A DNA stretch of 64,000 nt from Abelmoschus esculentus (GCA_035048815.1 JAUCBN010000055.1:10956501-11020500), one strand, 5' to 3'; numbered from the stretch's first letter, positions 48,701-60,311 are shown. Numbers and translations: made by a program. The notes: generated by a model not told the origin, from the letters alone.

Positions 48701-51700
48701 CCTATGGACTAAACTTTACTAGTTATTTGTATTTGAAACATAAACAAAGCCCCCAATGTTTGCTTGATACTTATAGGAGCCTTTAGATGCTTAGCTTAGG
48801 AGCCTCTTTGGCCTGGCTGGAGTTGTGGGAAAAAAGTGCTGCTAGCTTTAAAGGTGTTGTCAAATTGAAATTTCTCGAGTTAATTAAGAATATCGTTTGT
48901 TATTTGACATTTCTATTGAATTTTTCAACCAGCTATTGCATAGAGGTTCTTGTCAGAACTCAGAAGATCCAACTTTGGGTTTCTACTTTCAGCACGTGGA
49001 AATCTGATTTGCAGTTTCTATAGTCTATTATCCATGCATCATGCATATTATATCTTCGAAGTTTCAATCGTGTTAAATTTTTGAAATGGTGACATGAATT
49101 CTTTGTTGAACTTCACTTTCTCCGTTGGTTGACTTGGTTCTTTGGGTAAGCACAGTAGGAAGTGATGCTAATATACATATAGTTTTCTCTTTTTTGCAGG
49201 CAATCTCTTACATTAGGACCTTGTATGCATTTACTAATGAAACTTTGGCCAAATATTCTTATGCGACCTCATTGCAAGCAACTTTGAGATATGGTATATT
49301 GATTAGTCTCGTGCAAGGGCTTGGGCTTGGATTTACGTATGGACTTGCAATATGTTCTTGTGCCTTGCAACTTTGGGTTGGAAGGTTCCTGGTCACACAT
49401 AATAGAGCTCATGGTGGTGAAATAATAACAGCTCTTTTTGCTATAATTTTAAGTGGCCTGTAAGCATCAGTCTCTCCTTTTTCCTGCTGTTTAATCTATA
49501 CTTTCTTACCGATCCTTTCCATATTGTGCAGCGGGCTGAACCAAGCCGCAACAAATTTCTATTCATTTGACCAAGGACGAATTGCTGCTTATAGACTTTT
49601 TGAGATGATTTTTCGGTCATCCTCTGATTCTAATCAGGAGAGGAACGTCCTATCCACCCTTCAAGGAAATATTGAGTTTCGCAACGTATATTTTAGTTAT
49701 CTCTCTCGACCTGAAATCCCTATATTGAGTGGATTTTACCTCACTGTACCTGCTAAAAAGGCTGTGGCCCTTGTTGGCAGAAATGGCTCTGGAAAAAGTA
49801 GTATTATTCCACTTATGGAACGGTTCTATGATCCCACATTAGGTATGATGTTCATATGATTTTATGTATCACACTGCAGTGGCATGCCATGTAGGTGTTG
49901 AAATCGTTGCTTGGTGGTGGGCCAACCTTCATGATTTAAAGAAATTTATTTTCTATGATGCAGGGGAAGTTCTTCTAGATGGAGAGAACATTAAAAACCT
50001 AAAGCTGGAGTGGCTGAGAAGCCAAATTGGACTTGTTACTCAGGAACCTGCATTACTTAGTTTGAGCATAAAAGATAATATTGCTTATGGGCGAGATGCT
50101 ACGCATGATCAAATTGAAGAAGCTGCAAAAATAGCACATGCGCATACATTTATTAGCTCACTTGAGAGAGGATATGATACACAGGTGAAATATGGAAGAA
50201 CAAGATATACCATTTTTTGTCAATCTTACTGATCATCTTGGTTATTTCTCATTTGTGTCACTTTGTTAAAATCAATTTACTGTGACTTTCAGGTGGGTAG
50301 GGCTGGCTTAGCATTGACAGAAGAACAGAAAATCAAACTTTCTATTGCTAGAGCTGTGCTTTTGAACCCGACAATCCTTCTGCTTGATGAGGTTACTGGT
50401 GGACTTGATTTTGAAGCTGAAAGAAATGTTCAGAAAGCTCTAGATCTTCTGATGTTGGGACGTTCGACTATAATAATTGCTCGACGTCTTAGTCTCATAA
50501 GAAATGCTGATTATATAGCTGTGATGGAGGAGGGTCAGCTGGTTGAAATGGGTACACATGATGAGTTACTAGCCCTTGATGGCTTGTATGCAGAGCTCCT
50601 TAAATGTGAAGAGGCAGCCAAACTTCCAAGGAGGTAATTAGAACTATATATGCCTTTTATTAAGAAGGCTGGAAGGCTATGGAAGTCTATTTCGTGTCAG
50701 TGATATTTCTTAGATTAGATTAAAAAAAAGGCTCCTGTGTTTCAATATCCTAAATTCTGGTTTTACGGTTGTTCTTTCAGGACGCCAGTTAGGAGCTACA
50801 GGGAGACGTCAACTTTCCAGATTGAAAAGGAGTCCTCATCAATTTACAGCTGCCAAGAATCATCATCTCCAAAGTTTATCAAATCACCTTCTCTTCAAAG
50901 AGTTCCTGGTGTGCTTCGGGCCCATGATGGTGCTTTTAACTCACAAGAATCACCTAAGGTTCATAGTCCACCACCAGAGAAAATGCACAGTAACGGTTTG
51001 CCTGTGGATGGTAATGATAAGGAACCATCAATCAGGAGACAGGATAGTTTCGAAATGAGGTTACCAGAGTTGCCCAAGCTTGACGTTCAGTCTAACCATA
51101 GGCAGAAATCAAACGGTTCTGACCCAGAATCTCCTGTATCACCCCTTTTGACTGATCCTAAAAGTGAACGTTCTCATTCTCAGACTTTTAGTCGTCCTCT
51201 CAGTCACTCTGGTGACATCCCAACGACAGCTAAGGCAGCGCATCATAAGGAATCTCCATCTTTTTGGAGGTTAGCACAGCTTAGTTTTGCAGAGTGGCTC
51301 TATGCTGTGTTGGGAAGCATTGGTGCAGCAATCTTTGGCTCTTTTAATCCACTTCTTGCTTATGTTATTTCTCTGATAGTAACAGCATATTATAGGCGTC
51401 AGGAACATCATCAGTTACGAGTTGAAGTAGACAGGTGGTGTTTGATAATTGCCTGTATGGGTATAGTAACTGTTGTTGCCAACTTTTTGCAACACTTCTA
51501 CTTTGGCATTATGGGGGAAAAGATGACTGAACGAGTTCGAAGGATGATGTTCTCAGGTATATGATTCTTGAAATCAATATTGCAAATTTACTAGAATGCT
51601 GAATTCAATGCATATTGTTTACCATGGTTGCCTACCATTGACAGCAATGCTGCGGAATGAAGTTGGATGGTTTGATGAAGAAGAGAATAATGCTGACACG

Positions 51701-53199
51701 TTGTCGATGCGATTGGCAAATGATGCTACATTTGTACGGGCTTCTTTTAGCAACCGTCTTTCAATATTTGTACAGGATAGTACTGCTGTTATTGTTGCCT
51801 TGCTAATTGGGTTGTTGCTACATTGGAGGTTGGCACTTGTGGCATTAGCAACCCTTCCGGTTCTAACCGTCTCTGCTGTTGCACAGGTTTGCATAACTTT
51901 CTTACTGAACTTGGATGGAAGATTGTCCGTATCCAAAATTCTGAATTGTTGCATACTTAAATGTTTCAGAAATTATGGCTTGCTGGATTTTCGAAGGGAA
52001 TCCAGGAGATGCATAGGAAGGCGTCATTGGTCCTCGAGGATGCAGTGAGAAACATTTACACTGTTGTAGCATTTTGTGCCGGTAACAAGGTAATGGAGCT
52101 CTACAGATTTCAACTGAAAAAAATATTAAGAAAGAGTTTCTTCCATGGAATGGCAATAGGGTTTGCATTCGGCTTTTCACAGTTCCTTCTTTTCGCCTGC
52201 AATGCTCTTCTCCTTTGGTACACTGCTCTCTGTGTTAAACGAGGCTATATAGATCTGCCTACAGCTGTGAAGGAGTACATGGTTTTCTCTTTTGCAACTT
52301 TTGCACTGGTGGAGCCATTTGGATTGGCACCATACATTCTCAAGAGACGGAAATCTCTCGCTTCAGTGTTTGAAATTATCGAGCGAGTCCCTAAAATCGA
52401 GCCAGATGATAACTCTGCGTTGAAGCCACCTAATGTATATGGTAGCATCGAGTTGAAAAATGTCGATTTCTGCTATCCTAGTCGTCCAGAAGTGTTGGTA
52501 TTAAGCAATTTTAGTCTTAAAGTTAATGGCGGACAAACTTTAGCTGTTGTTGGAGTTTCAGGATCTGGGAAGAGTACCATAATATCACTCATTGAGAGAT
52601 TCTATGATCCAGTATCCGGTCAGGTTCTACTCGACGGTCGGGATTTAAATCAATACAATTTGAGGTGGTTGAGGAATCACTTAGGTCTTGTTCAACAAGA
52701 ACCTATTATCTTCTCAACTACTATCAGGGAAAACATCATATATGCAAGGCACAATGCTAGCGAAGCCGAGATAAAAGAGGCTGCAAGAATAGCCAATGCT
52801 CACCATTTCATCAGCAACTTGCCTCATGGTTACGACACGCATGTTGGCATGAGGGGTGTCGATTTGACCCCAGGACAGAAACAAAGAATTGCTATCGCTC
52901 GAGTGGTGCTAAAGAATGCTCCCATCTTACTATTGGATGAAGCCAGCTCTTCCATTGAATCCGAGTCAAGCCGAGTGGTGCAGGAAGCACTTGATACACT
53001 AATAATGGGGAACAAAACTACCATTTTGATCGCCCATAGAGCTGCAATGATGAGGCATGTTGACAACATCGTAGTACTTAACAGCGGTCGAATCGTGGAG
53101 GAAGGGACACATGATTCTTTAGTAGCGAAAAATGGTTTGTATGTTCGCTTAATGCAACCTCATTTCGGGAAAGGCTTGCGTCAGCATCGGCTGGTTTAG
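45739..53199 (+). CDS. ABCB20: ABC transporter B family, ABCB6/ABCB20 type
   Basis: A full-size plasma-membrane-type ABCB (P-glycoprotein/MDR) transporter. The Arabidopsis ABCB6/ABCB20 pair is linked to auxin transport. Exons are 45739-46131, 47867-47921, 48020-48195, 48303-48503, 49200-49459, 49532-49842, 49964-50184, 50293-50633, 50781-51556, 51645-51886 and 51970-53199; 4206 nt, 1401 residues, all phases consistent. The layout is TMD1-NBD1-linker-TMD2-NBD2. The start MMISRGLFGWSPPHIQPLTP is family-typical. NBD1 has Walker A GRNGSGKSS (about 444-452), signature position LTEEQ (547-551), Walker B ILLLDEVTGG and Arg603 where a switch histidine is usual. NBD2 has GVSGSGKST (about 1187-1195), LTPGQKQR, ILLLDEASSS and a normal IAHR. 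The linker is rich in Ser/Pro and has RQDSFEMRLPELPK. It may be either ABCB6- or ABCB20-like; gene order favours ABCB20. Confidence 0.95.
46380..46930. repeat. Dispersed repeat in ABCB intron 1
   Basis: This AT-rich block contains many GAACAAA, CGAACATAAA and TTCGTTCAT units in both orientations, and sits between otherwise ordinary intron sequence. It resembles other AACGAAC-type plant repeats. Exact ends are not visible. Confidence 0.35.
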
Positions 53200-54494
53200 T
53201 TTGCCTTGTGATGATCGAGTGCAACTTACATCGGTTCTTCTGTATATTACACATTCCACTCATTTGAATAGCCTGAACTACCACCAACCCATGGACTTCA
53301 CCGAGAAATGACAAACAGTGGACGATGCAACTTGTAACGCCGTTCTCCGAGTGATGAACCAAAGAGCATGTAAGAACAATCTAGGGTGGTAACAACATCA
53401 ACTCCGGCAGGAAGGCATCGCAGCGGCTGTAGTTACATTGTTTAAAGGTAGGGGTTTAGAATTTAGGGTTCGTGAGGTCCATATTCTTTGAAGGGGGACA
53501 AAACAGCATTAGCTAGGTCTGTCCTTTTGTCTCCATGGTATATTAATTTTGTTTATTGATCAGTATAGGGTTGACAAATTTAGATTTTTTTGGGTGTGTT
53601 TTCTTTGGACTTGTATGAATTCCTGCAACTCTTGTTTTACTGCCAAAAAGCTTGGAAGATGTGTGTTTTGTCTGTAAAATTCTCAACATTTGATCACTTA
53701 AAAGAATGTTTAGTATAGAGAAGAAGATGAAGTTCCAGTCTTTGTAAATAGACTTGCAGTTAATTTACATTTATTTATTTTCCCCTTATTTTAGTGATTT
53801 AGGGTTAAAATTTAGGGTTTATACCTTAGCAACAAGGGAATAATGCCTTCTGCCATTTTTTCTTGCAGCAGTAAGGTCATGATGTAATTAAAAAATATAT
53901 AATTAAAATATTAAAAAATATGAAATTTAAAATGTTATTTAAACCAATTAATTATATTGTATATTAGATTGTTGTATAGTAGATTTATCTATAAATATTA
54001 AATTAAGTTGCACGAATGAATATATACTTATATGAATAATATTTTAAATCATCTATAATATTTTGAATTTCTTTTTTTAAAAAAGATTGCTCTTAATTAC
54101 TATCAAAATAAATTTATTCAACATTTTCTACGACATAATTATTTATAAATATGATTTTAAAAATGACTGATGAATCAAATATTAAAGATATTTTTTTGAA
54201 TTTATATCATTTCTTAAAAATTTTAAAAAGTTTTAAAAGATTTTAAAAATAAATTTCTTTTTCAAATTTTTTAGAAAAAAATAAAAATAAAATATATGTA
54301 TTAAATTATATTTAGTTGATAAATTTTTAATATTCTTATCTTAAAATAATAAAAAGTAAAATTTTAAATATCTATTTAAATAAAAAATATTTTAAGAATT
54401 TATTATAAAAAATAAATTTTAGTACCTATTTTGTAATTAAACCTAAAGAAAATAACAAGGAACCTTGTCTAAGCCTCTAAGGTACAAGGTAAAA
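53200..54494. other. ABCB 3' UTR and AT-rich spacer
   Basis: The 3' UTR probably extends to about 53.7 kb. Beyond about 53.88 kb the sequence is low-complexity AT. No gene or well-defined repeat was seen. Confidence 0.6.
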
Positions 54495-55405
54495 ATGGTG
54501 TGGTCAAACAAGAAGCTGAAAGCCTGAAACCGAAGCCTAGTGCACAAGCACAACTATTGGCCGAAAGGGTGGCTAAACCCGAACCGGATAAGACAAACCC
54601 ATTGTCGAATTCGGAGCCCCAGTCCCTGAAATCGCTCCTGGACTCTGCAAGACTGCAACTCAGAAACCCAGATTGTCAAAGCGAGAAAAAAAAAATGGGA
54701 CTGAAAGGTGAGTTGCTTTTTCTATTATTGATTTTTAATGTTTGAGATAACCCTTTATTCCAAAATATAAGTTTGATTGTGCTTTTGGCAATATATATTA
54801 TATAAGTTTATTGAGCTAAATTTTACTTATTTTAGCAAATTATGCATCTTTTAGTTGCTATTGATTGTCTCAGCTTGTTACCAAACCTGTATTTGTTTGC
54901 TTTTTGTAGTCAATAAAAAGCTGAAAAATGGGGATTGGAAGAAGAAAATTTGAATTCTTAATGTTGCTTTTGAAGTTCAATTTACTGCATTCACTGTGTT
55001 TTGTAATAAAAGAACATGTTTTTATGTTTTAATTTAGTTGATGTTAGTTGTCTTTTTAGGAATTATGTTCAAAAGGTGAAGGAAGGGCCTTTGGGGAGAA
55101 CAAATACTTCTTTTTTGCTTTTCCTTGATGGGGTTGTTAGTAGATTGATGATGTTCTCTTCTTTCTCCTTAAGCTTTTGAATGGTGTTTTTGTTTCATAG
55201 TTCTAACTGCAATACATTGCCATCTTTATGCAGACGGGTGAGGGACGATGTTGCCACAGTAGCATACGTTGGAGGCATTCCAAATCGCTATACCGAGGGT
55301 GATATGCTATATTATTTTGAGAGTTGTGGCACCGTAACTGAAGTGGATTGTATGAAGCTTCTTAACACCGGGAAGTTTATAGGAATTCCAATTATTTGTT
55401 TTGAG
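54495..55405 (+). pseudogene. PHIP1-like RNA-binding protein gene, N-terminal part, decayed
   Basis: PHIP1 is a plant RNA-binding protein with two RRMs and zinc knuckles that interacts with phragmoplastin at the cell plate. ATG 54495 opens MVWSNKKLKA, the family N terminus, but a stop follows at codon 11. The next family block, SEPQSLKSLLDSA, is in another frame (54500-54745), so at least one frameshift separates them. An RRM exon survives in frame at 55234-55405 between good splice sites: RVRDDVATVAYVGGIPNRYTEGDMLYYFESCGTVTEVDC is spread over it, ending FIGIPIICFE. The remaining RRM2 exons are missing. A zinc-knuckle piece of the same gene lies at 59522-59640, beyond an intact DC1 gene. It is a pseudogene, although the RRM exon itself is open. 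Confidence 0.8.
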
Positions 55406-56717
55406 GTAATTATCCATGATGCTTGTTCTTATTCACTTATGAATGCTAAGTTAACTTGGGGTAGATCAATTTATTATGTTAGTATCATCTATTTAAGTTA
55501 TGCTTATTGTTATGACATGTTAGTTCTTATAAGATATCGTGTGAACCAATAAGGACCACCTTACAAGGCTAAATACTCTTGGGTGACCGATACCAAAGTA
55601 AAATACCTTAAGGGAAGGATGAAAAGAATCACATCGGGGAACGAAATAGAACATGAAACCGTAAGCCCCAAGCAGTGGATAATGAGTCAACAACTCATAG
55701 GCAATGGCTTAGTTAACTTAAGGGAACTCACCAGAGCCGTAACGGAAGTGAGTCTTCATAAGGTAATTATCATTGCTTATGAACCCGAATTTGGATGATC
55801 CACCCATGTCTAAGATGAAACTTGGGTGAAATTAAGTGTAATTCTTAACCTATTGATATTGAAGAATCAACGGATGAATTGTGGTTACTGGTTAGGGGTG
55901 AAATGCCACTCGAACCCAAAGCCATCTGGCTTGACTCTCGCTTAGGTCTGCTGAGTGATGAGCTTTAATTAGTTTCAGCTCTCTTCTCTTTAAAAATAAA
56001 GTGTTATATATATAAACTTATTATTATAAGGGCAAAAGAACTATACATTTATAAAATTATTGTTATACATAAAACTATAATAATAATAAAATAAATCCGA
56101 ACGAGTCAAATCATAAGAAGAAGAAGAATGGAGAAAAGGAATTTATACCCTCCAAAAATAAAACAGCAAAAAAGGAATAGAATAATATCAAAAGGATAAA
56201 ATAGGATAACTTGGAAGGTGGGAAATTTGAGCATTTTAACTTTACTCTTAATAAAGGTAAAAGTTATTTCAAAAAATAAATAATAAAATATAAAATAATT
56301 TTTAAGAAAATGCTCTCATTTCCCCATATTTTTTTCTTGTAACGTTTCTTTCTAGCAATCACAAAATAGGTATAGAAAATAAAATAAAATTTATCAACAA
56401 AATTAAAAAAAATTGAATTTCAAAGTGTTCAATATCAATAAATCACAACCACCTTTTTTATATTATATTAAATGAAAAAGGGTTATGATTTATCTAGACA
56501 TATGGAGAAGATTAATTCCTAAATATAAAGAGGGTACATAACAAGATATTGGTTGTACATCTAAGATGATTTAGCACAAACATAAACTTGAAGATCGAGT
56601 AAAGTGATTCTTTTCTCTTTTGAAACTCTTGAAGTGTATATATACATGAGTATGTGTTTCTGCAGAATCATCAACAACTACATCACCTACAAACTTACAT
56701 AGAAAGAAAGGAGAGAG
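55406..56717. other. Spacer upstream of the DC1 gene
   Basis: The stretch 55560-55980 has an even base composition unlike the flanking AT-rich DNA and could be a piece of a retroelement untranslated region, but no protein domain was seen in it. The rest is AT-rich and includes the promoter and leader of the DC1 gene. Confidence 0.4.
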
Positions 56718-58799
56718 ATGGAAGTTCTTCATCACTTTAGCCATGTTCATCCTCTTGTTTTCAATGATGAGAGAAGCCATGAGAGCGAGAAGGAGATTCA
56801 TTGTTGTGCTTGTGGGGAATTGGTGTCTGGTCCGAGGTTTAGCTGCATAGAATGTGGGTTTCATCTCGACGGGAACTGCGCCAAGGCACCTGTCGAGATG
56901 GACCACCCCTTTCATCGCAGACATAGCCTTAATCTTCATACAAGCTCTCCATATGTTACAGGTAACCCTCTTTGTGGTTTCTGCAATAACATATGTGAGA
57001 AGTTTGTTTATCATTGTTCTTGCAATTTAGACTTTCACATCAAATGTGCTGTTCTTTCTTGCAAAATCCTTGAAAAAATCCTTAGGGAGCCCCTACCACC
57101 TGTCCCACCCATCTCTTCCGAATTTCGATCTCAAGAACTCGAAAAAGTACAGTGTTTTGCATGTAGGAAGCCCTTATTAGATTCTGATTACATCTCTCCT
57201 GATTCTGGGTTTTTCCTGCATAAGAAATGCTTTGAGTTACCTCTTGAAATCAGCCACCTTTCCCACCGCTACCATTCTCTTTTCTTACAATTTAACAGTG
57301 ATCACCTCCCTTGCCGAATTTGCCAAGAAATCCAACACCAAGGACTGGTGTATTGTTGTTCGGTTTGCAAATTTGTCGTTCACATTGACTGTGTGTCACC
57401 ACCACCTGTTATTGAGGACTCAAGTAGTCATGAACACCCGTTCACCAGGTGTCTAAGAGAGTCCGTGTTCAATTGTGATGCATGTGGCGGATTAGGATCT
57501 TATGTTTCTTATGTTTGCTTGATATGTAGCTTGATAATCCATAAGAAATGCATTTCATTGCCATGTTACATCCAGAGCATATTCCATGAACATCCTATTT
57601 CCCATAAATACTTTGTAGTAAACAACTTCTTTAGAACACTATATTGTTGGTTCTGTAACGAGGAGGTGAACATGGCTTTTGGGAGTTACTCTTGTTCTAA
57701 GTGCTTGTTCGTTATCCATGTGAACTGTGCACTACAGGATGCTCGTTGGTTTTGCAAAATCGATTCAAAAGTGGAATTTGAAAATGCAATGTTGGAAGTG
57801 GGCATTACGGATCCAAGCTTTGTCAGTATTAAAACAAACGAAGTTGGGGGAAATGTGGTGAATACACAGATAAAACATTTTAGCCATCAACATAATTTAG
57901 TATTGAGTGATCAGGTGATCAAGGATCAAAGTTACTGTGATGCCTGCAGTCAACTCATAACGACTTCGTCTTACGTTTGTTTAGACTGTGAGTTTCGTCT
58001 CCACGTCTTCTGTGCCATGTTACCAAAGAAAAAGAAAGTTTTGGGTCACTTTCACCAACACCCTTTCGACCTTATTCCATGTTGCATTTTCATATGCACA
58101 TCATGCAACTCGTATTATAGTGGTTTTGCCTACAAATGTAAGGTTCACTGGTGCAACGCACATTTATGTATTCCGTGTGCTACGACCCCGTCGTACCTGG
58201 TAAGTCCAGCTCATACGCACCTCCCGCTTCTCTTATACCACGATTTTTTAATGTACTGTAATGCTTGTGGTATGAGTAGTGCGTCTTTCTTTACCAATGT
58301 ATATAGATGCAAGCCTTGCAATTTCGGTCTGCATGCTAGTTGTGCCCTTTTATGCCCACAAACAGCTTGGCACAAATTTGACAGGCATTGTCTCGTTCTC
58401 ACGTATCACGAAGATAATTATTATTCAGAATATCTTTATTGTGATATCTGTGAAGGAGAAAGAAACCCTTATTTATGGTTTTACCATTGTGCAATTTGTG
58501 ACAACTCGGCACACCTCTATTGTGTTGGTGGATACTATCCTTTCATCAAACGCGGTATCACCTTCAGGGAAATCGATCATCCACACACTCTGGTGTTCGT
58601 GCAGAAGGTTTATTACTATCCTGAATGTTGCAAATGTGGTCAGCGCTGCTTGGATTTGGCTCTCGAGTGTTCGGATGCAGGATGCAGCTATATTATTCAC
58701 TGGAGTTGCAGCCGTCTCTTCATGTTTCTTTTCTACAGAATCACTTCTGGTTCACTGCCATCAAGTACAGAGGTTGTTGCTCATGATGATCATAGTTGA
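56718..58799 (+). CDS. DC1-domain (Cys/His-rich C1) protein
   Basis: A single-exon gene of 693 residues. DC1 domains are plant-specific zinc-binding modules related to the C1 domain. Family members are often tied to stress or defence responses, but the biochemical role is generally unknown. Repeated units of the form H-P-L-x-C-x2-C-x(n)-C-x2-C-x-F-x-L-H-x2-C run along the whole protein, for example CCACGELVSGPRFSCIECGF, then CGFCNNICEKFVYHCSCNLD, CRICQEIQHQGLVYCC, CDACGGLGSYVSYVC, CDACSQLITTSSYVC, CNACGMSSASFF and CDICEGERNPYLWFYHC. About nine partial or full units can be counted by eye. The start is MEVLHHFSHVHPLVF at ATG 56718, directly after a purine-rich leader. The gene is intact and sits between two pieces of a decayed PHIP1-like gene. 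Confidence 0.92.
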   Translation: MEVLHHFSHVHPLVFNDERSHESEKEIHCCACGELVSGPRFSCIECGFHLDGNCAKAPVEMDHPFHRRHSLNLHTSSPYVTGNPLCGFCNNICEKFVYHCSCNLDFHIKCAVLSCKILEKILREPLPPVPPISSEFRSQELEKVQCFACRKPLLDSDYISPDSGFFLHKKCFELPLEISHLSHRYHSLFLQFNSDHLPCRICQEIQHQGLVYCCSVCKFVVHIDCVSPPPVIEDSSSHEHPFTRCLRESVFNCDACGGLGSYVSYVCLICSLIIHKKCISLPCYIQSIFHEHPISHKYFVVNNFFRTLYCWFCNEEVNMAFGSYSCSKCLFVIHVNCALQDARWFCKIDSKVEFENAMLEVGITDPSFVSIKTNEVGGNVVNTQIKHFSHQHNLVLSDQVIKDQSYCDACSQLITTSSYVCLDCEFRLHVFCAMLPKKKKVLGHFHQHPFDLIPCCIFICTSCNSYYSGFAYKCKVHWCNAHLCIPCATTPSYLVSPAHTHLPLLLYHDFLMYCNACGMSSASFFTNVYRCKPCNFGLHASCALLCPQTAWHKFDRHCLVLTYHEDNYYSEYLYCDICEGERNPYLWFYHCAICDNSAHLYCVGGYYPFIKRGITFREIDHPHTLVFVQKVYYYPECCKCGQRCLDLALECSDAGCSYIIHWSCSRLFMFLFYRITSGSLPSSTEVVAHDDHS

Positions 58800-58887
58800 A
58801 ACTGTCACTTGTCTGAATTTTTTTAAATCTTCTTTGTATGTATGTGTTTTTTTCTTGTTTTGCTGTCATCATTTGATAATGTAAAAT

Positions 58888-59378
58888 ATGTTTGTATAAA
58901 TTATAATGTAATCTTTGTTATGTGATTTATAACATCTTTTTCTTTGAAATTAGAAGTGATTAATTTCTGATAAATCCTTTAGTGAAAGTTCATCTTGTTG
59001 ATGATGAAGAAAAACCAAGCGTGGGTTAGTTGTTGGAAGCCATGGACATGGAAAACGAGACTATAAAGACAAGGTTCAAGAATAGGATTTTTCATGTAAG
59101 ATGGGATAAGCATCTTAGTTCACCTTTATATATTGGTCGATTGCTTGCTTAATCCAAGAATTTACTAGTTTTTTCAACAGAAAGTTCCTACAAATGTCTT
59201 AGTTTTAGAGTTTTTAATGATTAGATGTTTATGTTTAGTAGATTGATGATGTTCTCTTCTTTCTCGATGTGGTTGTTAGTAGATCACATAACAAAGATTA
59301 CATTATACAAACATATACTTGTTTTTGCTTTTCCACGATGTGGTTGTTAGTAGATTGATGATGTTCTCTTCTTTCTCG
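58888..59378. repeat. Inverted and direct repeats downstream of the DC1 gene
   Basis: ATATGTTTGTATAA..TGTAATCTTTGTTATGTGAT in the DC1 3' UTR (58888-58926) is repeated as its complement at 59283-59317, apart from a 7-nt indel. Around it, TAGTAGATTGATGATGTTCTCTTCTTTCTC occurs at about 59237-59264 and 59349-59378, and a third copy lies at 55138-55168 in the PHIP1 pseudogene intron. The arrangement indicates local duplication and inversion. Confidence 0.75.
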
Positions 59379-59640
59379 CTCAGCTTTTGAATGGTGTTTT
59401 TGATTTCAAAGTTCTAACTGCCATGCCATCTTTATGTGCTTGCCCAAAAGTACCCGCGAGTGTCAAATCTCGTGCTGTAATGAAGCATCTAAGCTGAGGT
59501 AAGTTGAGAGTTAGCAGTGGTAAGACGAGGAGGAGGATGTGCTGCAAGTGCAGACAAAGGGGTCATATTTCTTCTGCTTGACCAAATAAGAAATCTGCAG
59601 AAACAACAAATTCAAACACAAATATTGTTACCCTTAATGG
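59349..59640 (+). pseudogene. PHIP1-like gene, C-terminal zinc-knuckle fragment
   Basis: 59349-59436 repeats the intron sequence that precedes the RRM exon at 55138-55231. From 59522 the frame reads KTRRRMCCKCRQRGHISSA, then a TGA at 59579-59581 where the fourth zinc ligand Cys would be, then PNKKSAETTNSNTN. Family members have KMRRRTCYECGEKGH.S.ACP in the same place. The C-to-stop change (TGC to TGA) breaks the knuckle. This is the second part of the decayed gene that starts at 54495. Confidence 0.75.
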
Positions 59641-59883
59641 AAGGTTTTTCTCCTATCACCTCAATTGCTGTAACTTTACTTATGATTCCTGTTGTACTTA
59701 CAAATTGGTAAAAATTTCGAGGAAAAAAGAAAGTTATTCATAGCTATATATGAGCTTCAGCTGTTGCATTTTGGAAGCTCCAAAGGCTGTCTCCAGGTTT
59801 TAAACATCATGGTTTAGCGAACTGCCTTTGACTTTTAATGTTGAAAATGGTTTCAAAAGGGATATCAACATTGTTTGGGTTGA

Positions 59884-60311
59884 AAGAAAATCAAGCATCC
59901 TCATTTACTAGAAGTCCCTCTTTCTTCTCCACAAGGACTCTTTCTCAAAGGTAAAAAATGGGTTTCTCTTGAAACTTTAGTTTAGTTTTATCAGGTTTGT
60001 AATTTTCTGATGCTGTAATCTGCTCCCTTTACAGATGTTATAACTGAACTGAACATCCTCCGAGGTGTTGGCATGGCCACCAGGTTTTCCTGGTCTTCAA
60101 AAAGGTATTATAGATTCTTTTTATTCCTACACATTCATATGTGAACAAATATCAGTATCTGATATTCACACTCGAATTTGAATCCATTTGAGTTAATGTA
60201 AAGACTCATCTCAGGAGCTACAAGAATGGATTCGTGTGGCAATATTTATCAGAAAACGACTTCATATACCCTTGGCATGGACGTGATACATTCTCAAAGG
60301 CTAACTGTTAG
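59884..60311 (+). pseudogene. SOSEKI/DUF966 (DIX-like domain) fragment
   Basis: SOSEKI proteins are plant polarity proteins with an N-terminal DIX-like polymerising domain. Three exon pieces join in phase: up to 59950 (KHPHLLEVPLSSPQGLFLK), 60035-60104 (DVITELNILRGVGMATRFS, then WSSKR) and 60215-60311 (SYKNGFVWQYLSENDF, then a stop at 60309-60311). These match the C-terminal half of the DIX domain and its characteristic RSYKNGFVW junction. The frame has a stop at 59881 just upstream and no start. The conserved segment after SENDF (normally ..EYVLKGSE) is garbled, and the C-terminal part is missing or unrecognisable. It is therefore a truncated copy, not a functional gene, although its splice sites are preserved. 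Confidence 0.75.

Noticed and set aside
55583..55798. 71-codon + strand ORF in a stretch of even base composition
   Set aside because: No protein family recognised; it may be retroelement untranslated sequence, so it was not called as a gene.
57232..57456. Short ORFs in other frames inside the DC1 gene
   Set aside because: They overlap the intact 693-codon frame, which has clear repeated Cys/His motifs.
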